Assembly: GCA_030699345.1 (NCBI GenBank) | Contig: JAUYMX010000442.1 | Span: 1-6,021 of the forward strand | DNA length: 6,021 nt | Source: Methylococcaceae bacterium | Lineage (GTDB): Bacteria > Pseudomonadota > Gammaproteobacteria > Methylococcales > Methylomonadaceae | Reading direction: 5' to 3' | Shown: piece after piece, positions 1 to 5,042 of the stretch | How positions within the stretch are numbered: the first letter of the stretch is position 1 | Layout of the letters: each line of letters opens with the position of its first letter | Notes under the pieces: model-generated | The model's input: only the letters and a program-made list of their open reading frames with translations | Told to the model about the DNA's origin: nothing | The model's database searches: none | Made by a program: the position numbers and the translations under genes

Positions 1-145
1 CGGCCATGTCGGCGATATGAATGATGTTTCTTTGCTGGGCGCTATTGCCGGTGTAGAAATGGCGTTGCTGGACAGCGGCATTGACATAAAGCCAGGCAGT
101 GGCGTTGCGGCAGCGATTGAATACTATCGCGCTACTGCAAAATAG
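1..145 (+). CDS. sgaA: Serine-glyoxylate aminotransferase, C-terminal end (5' truncated by window)
   Basis: Only the last 47 codons are present, read from base 2 to the TAG at 143-145. The product is a PLP-dependent class V aminotransferase that converts L-serine plus glyoxylate to hydroxypyruvate plus glycine in the serine cycle. The visible tail starts GHVGDMNDVSLLGAIAGVEM and continues with PGSGVAAAIEYY. This matches the conserved C-terminus of the SGAT/AGT family (G-H-x-G-D-x-N-D, then G-x-E-M, then GSGV-x-AA). The PLP lysine and the rest of the active site lie outside the window, so the assignment rests on the tail plus the neighbouring hydroxypyruvate reductase, which uses the product of this enzyme. 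Alanine-glyoxylate aminotransferase is the main alternative; the GSGV tail and the context favour the serine enzyme. A strong terminator follows 20 bases after the stop. Confidence 0.85.
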   Translation, partial: GHVGDMNDVSLLGAIAGVEMALLDSGIDIKPGSGVAAAIEYYRATAK

Positions 146-165
146 TAAGCACTAACTTGCAAAAC

Positions 166-212
166 AAGGCCCAGGGCGAAAAGGCTTAGCTTTTTTGCCC
201 TGGGCCTTTTTT
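166..212 (+). terminator. Strong Rho-independent terminator after sgaA
   Basis: The left arm AAGGCCCAGGGC (166-177) pairs perfectly with GCCCTGGGCCTT (197-208). The stem continues inward through a G-U wobble and four A-U pairs (178-182 with 192-196), leaving a small loop around 184-190. A T run (207-212) follows directly. It lies 20 bases after the sgaA stop and ends 54 bases before hprA, so most sgaA transcription should stop here and hprA should need its own promoter. Confidence 0.93.
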
Positions 213-214
213 AT

Positions 215-227
215 TTATCGTAGATAA
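215..227. promoter_or_regulatory. Candidate operator: TTATC-GTA-GATAA dyad upstream of hprA
   Basis: TTATC (215-219) and GATAA (223-227) are perfect inverted repeats around GTA, giving a T-N11-A element with interrupted dyad symmetry, the form recognised by LysR-type regulators. It sits directly after the sgaA terminator and 39 bases before the hprA start, within the only space where an hprA promoter could be. A weak -10-like CATAAA lies at 238-243. Serine-cycle genes of Methylobacterium are controlled by the LysR-type regulator QscR, so the placement is plausible. Arms of five bases can occur by chance, and no regulator gene is in view. Confidence 0.3.
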
Positions 228-266
228 CGAAACCCATCATAAATCTACACATGGAGAAACGCCCCC

Positions 267-1238
267 ATGAGCAAACCTAAAGTTTTTATCACCCGTCGTT
301 GGCCTGCCGCGGTTGAAGCCAAACTCAAAACTCTTTATGACGTTACGCTTAATGAAGATGACCGCCCATTGACGGCCGACGAATTTAAACAAGCGTTGCA
401 AAATTATGATGCCGTCTGTCCAACTGTTTGCGATTCATTTCCAGCCGATGTCATCAACGTTGAAGACAAGCGCTGCAAAATTCTCGGCAATTTCGGCGTC
501 GGTTACAACCACATTGATGTTGACGCCGCCAAGCAGCAAGGCTTAATCATCACTAACACCCCCGGCGTGTTAACCCACAGCACGGCCGATGTGGCGATGA
601 CTTTATTATTGATGTCAGCACGACGCGGCGCCGAAGGTGATCGTTTGGTACGCGCGCAAAAATGGACCGGCTGGTGCCCGACACACATGCTGAGCACCGA
701 TGTTACCGGCGCCACGCTAGGGCTGATCGGCTTTGGCCGTATCGCCCAAGCCATGGCCAAAAAAGCCCACCACGGCTTCGGGATGAAAATTGTGTACTTC
801 AACCCCAGTCCTGCCAATGAGTATGTCGTTGAAGACCTAAATGCCACCCGCTGCCAATCGGTTGAAGATCTTCTGAAAGTCTCTGATTTTGTCTCGCTGC
901 ATTGTCCCGGAGGCGCAGCCACCAAATATCTAATTAATGCCGAGCGACTCAAACTGATGAAACCGACCGCCCACCTGATCAATACCGCACGCGGTGATGT
1001 CGTGGACAGTGAAGCATTGATTGAGGCACTTAAAAACAACACCATTCGCGGTGCCGGTCTTGATGTTTACGAAGGTGAGCCGAACGTTCCGGAGGGTTTT
1101 TTAACACTGGAAAATGTGTCTTTACTGCCTCATTTGGGCAGTGCCACTTTGGGCACACGCACAGCCATGGGTGAAAAAGTGTTAGCCAATCTTGCCGCTT
1201 TCTTTGCCGGTGAACCGTTGCCTGATCGGGTGGTTTAA
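267..1238 (+). CDS. hprA: Hydroxypyruvate reductase / D-glycerate dehydrogenase (D-2-hydroxyacid dehydrogenase family)
   Basis: This cytoplasmic enzyme reduces hydroxypyruvate to D-glycerate with NAD(P)H, the serine-cycle step after serine-glyoxylate aminotransferase. The 323-residue length is normal for the family. Residues 1-100 form the start of the substrate-binding domain, with GNFGVGYNHIDVDAA at 74-88. The Rossmann domain follows, with the nucleotide loop GFGRIA at 155-160. The catalytic set is present: Arg242 in NTARGDVVD, Glu271 in EGEP, and His289 in LPHLGSAT. Asn179 in YFNPS occupies the end of the second beta strand, where NAD-specific members usually have Asp or Glu, so cofactor preference is uncertain. 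The ATG is preceded by GGAG at 253-256, ten bases upstream. Linkage to sgaA supports the serine-cycle role over generic glyoxylate reductase, but a strong terminator separates the two genes. The gene converges on tsaE with nine bases between stops. Confidence 0.93.
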   Translation: MSKPKVFITRRWPAAVEAKLKTLYDVTLNEDDRPLTADEFKQALQNYDAVCPTVCDSFPADVINVEDKRCKILGNFGVGYNHIDVDAAKQQGLIITNTPGVLTHSTADVAMTLLLMSARRGAEGDRLVRAQKWTGWCPTHMLSTDVTGATLGLIGFGRIAQAMAKKAHHGFGMKIVYFNPSPANEYVVEDLNATRCQSVEDLLKVSDFVSLHCPGGAATKYLINAERLKLMKPTAHLINTARGDVVDSEALIEALKNNTIRGAGLDVYEGEPNVPEGFLTLENVSLLPHLGSATLGTRTAMGEKVLANLAAFFAGEPLPDRVV

Positions 1239-1244
1239 ATGCTG

Positions 1245-1268
1245 TTGCTAATGGCTGTCCATTAGCAA
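1245..1268. terminator. Perfect hairpin at the hprA/tsaE convergent junction, possible bidirectional terminator
   Basis: TTGCTAATGG (1245-1254) and CCATTAGCAA (1259-1268) are exact inverted repeats with a CTGT loop. The hairpin starts seven bases after the hprA stop and contains the tsaE stop codon and its last codons. Neither strand has a T run after the stem, so it is not a classical intrinsic terminator. A transcript-end barrier or RNase-blocking structure serving both convergent genes is the likely role. Confidence 0.45.
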
Positions 1269-1661
1269 TTCACGCCCTTCACCTTGAACCAGCAACGTAA
1301 TTTCCATATCGGGCTTTGGCAAAAAACCTTGGCCCATTTCCGACCATTCAATAAAACATACGCAGTCTTGCGCCAAATAATCGCGGATGCCGATCCATTC
1401 AAGCTCTTCCGGATCTGCAACGCGATACAAATCAAAATGAAAGATTTTGCGGTCATGCACTTGGTACTCTTCCACCAAATTGTAAGTCGGACTTTTAACC
1501 GCACCGGTGTGGCCCGCTGCTCTTAAAAAACCGCGCACCAACGTAGTTTTGCCTGCTCCCAGCTCGCCGTGTAAAAACACCACACACTTTGACGGCAATT
1601 TTTCCCACAACTCCTGCCCGAACTGTTCGGTAGCCGCGGTATCTTCTAAATATCGTTTCAT
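1248..1661 (-). CDS. tsaE: tRNA N6-threonylcarbamoyladenosine biosynthesis ATPase TsaE
   Basis: TsaE is the small P-loop ATPase that works with TsaB and TsaD to place t6A at position 37 of ANN-decoding tRNAs. From the ATG at 1661 the protein has 137 residues, usual for bacterial TsaE (about 135-160). Walker A is GELGAGKTT at 32-40, followed by the family motifs SPTYNLVEEY (58-67), HFDLYR (75-80) and FIEWSE (103-108). The ATG shares one base with the TGA of nnr (TGATG), which suggests translational coupling. An in-frame TTG at 1662-1664 would add one residue and is a less likely start. No convincing Shine-Dalgarno is seen, consistent with coupling. The nnr-tsaE order matches Escherichia coli yjeF-yjeE. 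amiB, which follows there, is absent here and tsaE is the last gene of the unit. Confidence 0.95.
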   Translation of the reverse strand: MKRYLEDTAATEQFGQELWEKLPSKCVVFLHGELGAGKTTLVRGFLRAAGHTGAVKSPTYNLVEEYQVHDRKIFHFDLYRVADPEELEWIGIRDYLAQDCVCFIEWSEMGQGFLPKPDMEITLLVQGEGRELLMDSH

Positions 1662-3124
1662 CAATTAACCAAAATTCTAAGATAAGACATTAAATCGCTG
1701 GCCAGCAGACCGCGCTCACCGTCTTGCAGCGCCGCTTTATCAGCCGCTAGGCCGTGAATATAAACCCCTTGTTGCGCGGCCTGTTGTAACGACAGACCTT
1801 GCGCCAGCAATCCACCAATCACACCAGCCAACACGTCGCCCATGCCGCCCGACCCCATGCCCGGATTGCCGGTGTTGACAACAGCCAGCTCATGTTCAGA
1901 GGCGATCACGGTACCGGCACCTTTCACAATAGCGACTCCGCCATATTTGGCTTGAATAGCTACCGCCGCAGTAAAACGGTCTTGCTGAATGTCGGCTGTC
2001 GAGCAGCTTAGCAAGCGCGCCGCTTCGCCGGGATGAGGTGTCAGCACTCGATTGTCATTATATGATGGTGAAACTGCCAATAGATTCAGGCCATCGGCGT
2101 CAATCACCATCGGCTTAGCTGACTCTATAGCCGCCCGAAATAGCTCTTTTGACCAACCAGACTGCCCTAAGCCGGGGCCAAGCACAATAACACCGGCCTT
2201 TTCCAGCAACGGCAACAACTGATCGGCATTTTCGACGCCTTGACACATTAATTCAGGCCGATTCAAATTCATCAATCCGGCATGTTCGGCGCGCGTCGCC
2301 ACACTGACCAGTCCGGCACCCACACGCAACGCCGCCTCTCCAGCCAATCTGGCCGCCCCTGAATAACCCTTGTCGCCACCAATGATCAACACATGGCCGT
2401 TATTACCTTTGTGCGCACAACGCTTACGCGGCGACATCGACTGATAAAGAACCCTCGTTGCAGATGCCAGCACTTGGCTAAACACAGCCTCCGGCACAGC
2501 CAATGAAGCATATTCAATCTCGCCGCAAACCTCTGCCGCCAAGCCGGTAAACAAGCCTTGCTTAAGAGCGATAAAAGTCACTGTCACATCGGCAACAACA
2601 GCATCGCCCAACACATGGCCGGTATCGGCATGTAACCCCGAAGGAATATCGACTGCCACTACTTTAGCGGCACTGGCATTTATGGTAGCAATAGCATCAG
2701 CATAAAGCCCGGAAACCGCCCTATCCAAGCCTGTACCCAGCAGGGCATCGACAACAACTTCAGTGTTAATTGCCAACTTAGCTTGAAAAGGCAGCACTCT
2801 ACCGTCAACCTCAAGATATTGTTGCCAAGCAGTACGCGCATCGCCTTTAAGTTGCTCAGGGTCCGACACTGCATAAACACAAACGCTATAACCGGCAATT
2901 AAAGCCAATCGCGCGACGATATAACCATCACCAGCATTATTACCGGCACCGCAAAAAACTGCTATTGAACGCGCCTGCGGCCAGTGTTGTTGCAAGGATT
3001 GAAATAACGCCTTCCCCGCCCGGCTCATCAATTTAATGCCCGGAATGCCATATTCTTCAATAGCAAGGCGATCCAGCTCCCTGGCTTGAGCGGCTCTGTA
3101 GAGTTTTATCGGTAGGTTTTGCAT
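1661..3124 (-). CDS. nnr: Bifunctional NAD(P)H-hydrate epimerase / ADP-dependent NAD(P)H-hydrate dehydratase
   Basis: This metabolite-repair enzyme restores NADH and NADPH from their hydrated forms (NADHX, NADPHX). It is a fusion of two domains over 487 residues, close to the E. coli YjeF length. The N-terminal epimerase domain (about 1-220) shows GAGNNAGDG (59-67), VVDALLGTGL (124-133) and VAVDIPSGL (156-164). The C-terminal ribokinase-like dehydratase domain (about 225-487) shows HKGNNGHVLIIGG (238-250), GPGLG (316-320), DADGLNLL (342-349), LTPHPGE (361-367), KGAGT (401-405) and NTGNPGMGSGGMGDVLAG (417-434) with its catalytic Asp430. Both halves look intact. It is divergent from queG across 53 bases and overlaps tsaE by one base, forming a two-gene unit. 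The ATG at 3122-3124 has no clear Shine-Dalgarno, but it gives the expected N-terminus. Confidence 0.96.
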   Translation of the reverse strand: MQNLPIKLYRAAQARELDRLAIEEYGIPGIKLMSRAGKALFQSLQQHWPQARSIAVFCGAGNNAGDGYIVARLALIAGYSVCVYAVSDPEQLKGDARTAWQQYLEVDGRVLPFQAKLAINTEVVVDALLGTGLDRAVSGLYADAIATINASAAKVVAVDIPSGLHADTGHVLGDAVVADVTVTFIALKQGLFTGLAAEVCGEIEYASLAVPEAVFSQVLASATRVLYQSMSPRKRCAHKGNNGHVLIIGGDKGYSGAARLAGEAALRVGAGLVSVATRAEHAGLMNLNRPELMCQGVENADQLLPLLEKAGVIVLGPGLGQSGWSKELFRAAIESAKPMVIDADGLNLLAVSPSYNDNRVLTPHPGEAARLLSCSTADIQQDRFTAAVAIQAKYGGVAIVKGAGTVIASEHELAVVNTGNPGMGSGGMGDVLAGVIGGLLAQGLSLQQAAQQGVYIHGLAADKAALQDGERGLLASDLMSYLRILVN

Positions 3125-3177
3125 GGTATGGTTATCGCTTATTTACTCGAGCTAACATTATATTCCTGTCATCCACT
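3125..3177. promoter_or_regulatory. Divergent promoter region between nnr and queG
   Basis: These 53 bases must hold the start signals for nnr (-) and probably queG (+). Bases 3157-3162 read TATAAT on the minus strand, a consensus -10 placed 33 bases before the nnr start. The overlapping bases 3159-3164 read TATATT on the plus strand, 14 bases before the queG ATG. No good -35 hexamer is seen at standard spacing for either. If the plus-strand element is used, queG mRNA would have an extremely short leader, which fits its lack of a Shine-Dalgarno. Confidence 0.35.
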
Positions 3178-4245
3178 ATGGACACCCGCAACAATCAAAC
3201 ACTGCAAGCCTTAGCCTTGCAAATCAAACAATGGGGACAGGAACTGGGCTTTCAGCAAGTGGGCATTACCGATACGGATTTGTCGGACGCAGAAGGTCAT
3301 CTGCACGATTGGTTGAATAACAATTTTCATGGCGACATGGACTACATGCAGCGCCATGGCCTTAAGCGCAGCCGCCCTGCACTATTGCATCCCGGCACAA
3401 TCAGGGTGATTTCCGTGCGCATGGATTACCAAACGGACAGCAAGCCGGCTATGGAACAAGCCTTGATGAAACCTGCTGAGGCCTACATTTCCCGCTATGC
3501 GCTGGGCCGTGATTATCACAAACTAATGCGTAACCGCTTACAAAAGCTGGCGGAAAAAATAGCCGCTGACGTCGGCCCATTCGGTTATCGGGCTTTTGTT
3601 GATAGTGCGCCGGTATTGGAAAAAGCGCTGGCTGAAAAAGCGGGCTTAGGCTGGATCGGCAAGCATTCCAACGTCATCAACCGTAAAGCCGGTTCGTGGT
3701 TTTTTTTGGGGGAAATTTATACCGACCTGCCGCTTCCGGTCGATCAACCGGCAAGCAACCATTGCGGTGGTTGCTCAGCCTGCCTGGCTATTTGCCCGAC
3801 CCAGGCCATTGTTGCACCGTATCAAGTCGATGCCCGGCGTTGCGTGTCTTATCTGACGATTGAACTGCATGGCAGCATCCCGGAAGACTTAAGACCGCTA
3901 ATCGGCAATCGTATTTACGGTTGTGATGATTGCCAGCTGGTCTGCCCCTGGAATCGCTTTGCCAAGCCGACTGCCGAAGGCGATTTTCATCCCCGGCATC
4001 GGCTCAATAGTCGGCAATTGTTGGAAGTATTTGCCTGGACTGAAAGTGAATTTTTAGCTAAAACCGAAGGCTCGGCAATTCGGCGGATCGGCTATGAACG
4101 CTGGTTAAGAAATATTGCTGTAGCCTTGGGTAATGCGCCAGCTTCAACACTCGTTATTGACGCATTAACAAACAAACTCGAACACCCTTCTGAACTCGTT
4201 AAAGAACATGTGCAATGGGCCTTAGCGAGACAGCGGCAAGGTTAA
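3178..4245 (+). CDS. queG: Epoxyqueuosine reductase QueG
   Basis: QueG catalyses the last step of queuosine synthesis, reducing epoxyqueuosine to queuosine at the wobble base (34) of GUN-anticodon tRNAs. It uses cobalamin and two [4Fe-4S] clusters. The 355-residue length is typical. The N-terminal domain contains VDSAPVLEKALAEKAGLGWI (141-160), where Asp142 corresponds to the conserved proposed proton donor. The ferredoxin-like section carries C196-x2-C199-x2-C202-x3-C206-P, then C222, and C249-x2-C252-x3-C256-P within YGCDDCQLVCPWN. The C-terminus (about 300-355) is a HEAT-like helical segment for tRNA binding. The start is the first ATG in frame; the next Met is residue 54, inside the conserved domain. 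Divergence from nnr matches the arrangement in E. coli (yjeS/yjeF). A T8G5 tract at 3700-3712 encodes the FFLG part of SWFFLGEI. Confidence 0.97.
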   Translation: MDTRNNQTLQALALQIKQWGQELGFQQVGITDTDLSDAEGHLHDWLNNNFHGDMDYMQRHGLKRSRPALLHPGTIRVISVRMDYQTDSKPAMEQALMKPAEAYISRYALGRDYHKLMRNRLQKLAEKIAADVGPFGYRAFVDSAPVLEKALAEKAGLGWIGKHSNVINRKAGSWFFLGEIYTDLPLPVDQPASNHCGGCSACLAICPTQAIVAPYQVDARRCVSYLTIELHGSIPEDLRPLIGNRIYGCDDCQLVCPWNRFAKPTAEGDFHPRHRLNSRQLLEVFAWTESEFLAKTEGSAIRRIGYERWLRNIAVALGNAPASTLVIDALTNKLEHPSELVKEHVQWALARQRQG

Positions 4246-4264
4246 ATGCACCGCTAACCATTGC

Positions 4265-4969
4265 TTAAGCCCAGCCGGAATCGTCACTGTCGTCCTGAAA
4301 AGTGTCGCTATCGTCTTGAAAGTTGTAATCGTCATTGCTGGCGACATGATCATTGTGCTGGTTGTTATAGTGTTGACCATTGTCGTGTTGACCATTGTCG
4401 TGCTGGTTATTATCGGCCAGCTGTTTGGCATCATCACCGTAATAGTTGTTGATAACGGTTTGCTCGGGCGCATGTTCGCCAAGCCCTTGTTGCCCAAAGC
4501 CGCCGGAATGATGACCCAACAAACTGCCAATACCTTGAAACAAAAACGACCCGGCGACGACACCCGCGGCAGTCGTCGCGACATTGCCGAGAAAACTACT
4601 CGAGCCACCGCCAAATGCAGGCGCCGCTGGCTGAGTTTGTGGAGCCTCTCTTGGTATTTGATAGTTATTAGCACCGGGCACCGGGCCTGCTTTGCTCGCC
4701 TGCGCCCAAGGGTCGTTGGAGAGAAAACTGTTGCTCTGGACTGCTTGGTTTTTTTGCAGCTGGTTCTGCAATTCGTCGATGCGGGTTTTAGCGCTATTGA
4801 GCGCCTGTTCCAGCAACATGGTCCGCTGCACCAATAAATACGCAGCATCCGGTTGCCGAGCAGCCGCCTCGTTAATCAATGCTTGGGCTTCTTCATCCTT
4901 AGCGGCTAATTTAACTTCGCTTAATTGTTTAAGCAGTTGATTAAGTTGATCGCGTTCTTGTGCATTCAT
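4265..4969 (-). CDS. DUF2076 family protein of unknown function with His/Asn/Asp-rich repeat tail
   Basis: The function is unknown. Residues 1-75 are a charged helical region, with ALINEAAARQPDAAYLLVQR (30-49) typical of DUF2076, running into a probable coiled coil (about 51-74). A Pro/Ala/Gln-rich linker spans 85-118. A Gly-rich hydrophobic stretch (119-152) contains FLGNVATTAAGVVAGSFLF and could associate with membrane or pack in an assembly. The tail (about 175-234) is low complexity: four pentapeptides [D/Y]N[N/G]QH at 186-205, then an acidic part with FQDDSD twice, ending DDSGWA, the usual family end. There is no signal peptide. The ATG at 4967-4969 has a weak GGA nine bases upstream. 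It lies 73 bases downstream of mptG on the same strand with no clear terminator between, so cotranscription is possible. It converges on queG with a 19-base gap that lacks an obvious terminator. Confidence 0.85.
   Translation of the reverse strand: MNAQERDQLNQLLKQLSEVKLAAKDEEAQALINEAAARQPDAAYLLVQRTMLLEQALNSAKTRIDELQNQLQKNQAVQSNSFLSNDPWAQASKAGPVPGANNYQIPREAPQTQPAAPAFGGGSSSFLGNVATTAAGVVAGSFLFQGIGSLLGHHSGGFGQQGLGEHAPEQTVINNYYGDDAKQLADNNQHDNGQHDNGQHYNNQHNDHVASNDDYNFQDDSDTFQDDSDDSGWA
4284..4325 (-). repeat. Two imperfect 21-bp tandem units encoding the acidic FQDDSD tail
   Basis: Bases 4284-4304 and 4305-4325 align at 16 of 21 positions. They encode the two FQDDSD copies with a seven-residue period near the C-terminus of the DUF2076 protein. 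Most differences are at third codon positions, suggesting an old duplication held by selection on the protein. Confidence 0.6.
4356..4415 (-). repeat. Four tandem 15-bp units encoding His-containing pentapeptides
   Basis: The units are 4356-4370, 4371-4385, 4386-4400 and 4401-4415. The two middle ones are identical (tgttgaccattgtcg on the plus strand), and the outer ones are degenerate (tgctggttgttatag and tgctggttattatcg). On the coding strand they give DNNQH, DNGQH, DNGQH and YNNQH. The exact central pair implies a recent duplication or frequent copy-number change within the DUF2076 gene; the 15-bp length keeps the frame. Confidence 0.85.
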
Positions 4970-5042
4970 AGTAATAGTTCCAGTTTTGAAATGAATATGA
5001 ACAAATTTACCGGCCTAACAGGTTCACAGATGGCTTTGTGAT

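Noticed and set aside
503..1045. Long open frame on the minus strand inside hprA (180 codons)
   Set aside because: It is antisense to a clearly conserved dehydrogenase with intact motifs; its translation has no recognisable domain and it has no promoter or ribosome site.
1662..1664. TTG as alternative start for tsaE
   Set aside because: It adds only one residue before a normal ATG that overlaps the nnr stop as TGATG; the ATG is the more likely start.
3143..3155. CTCGAG-centred near-palindrome between nnr and queG
   Set aside because: The flanking TTA and TAA are out of register by one base, so only the six-base core is symmetric, which is common by chance.
4240..4264. Possible terminator in the queG / DUF2076 convergent gap (GGTTA...TAACC, 4240-4259)
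   Set aside because: Only five pairs with a 10-base loop, competing weak pairings nearby and no T run on either strand; not strong enough to annotate.
4316..4837. Plus-strand open frame of 173 codons with a Val/Ile-rich, membrane-like N-terminus
   Set aside because: The hydrophobic stretch is the reverse complement of the His/Asn/Asp repeats and so is an artefact. No family resemblance is seen and it is antisense to the DUF2076 gene.
4222..4848. Minus-strand open frame of 208 codons overlapping the DUF2076 gene in another frame
   Set aside because: Low-complexity Thr/Met/Ile-rich translation produced by reading the repeat region out of frame. The 4265-4969 frame carries the DUF2076 hallmarks and the usual family C-terminus.
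4970..5042. Small TCACA/TGTGA inverted repeat in the mptG to DUF2076 spacer
   Set aside because: Five-base arms, an 8-base loop and no T run; could be chance. It is too weak to call a terminator or an operator.
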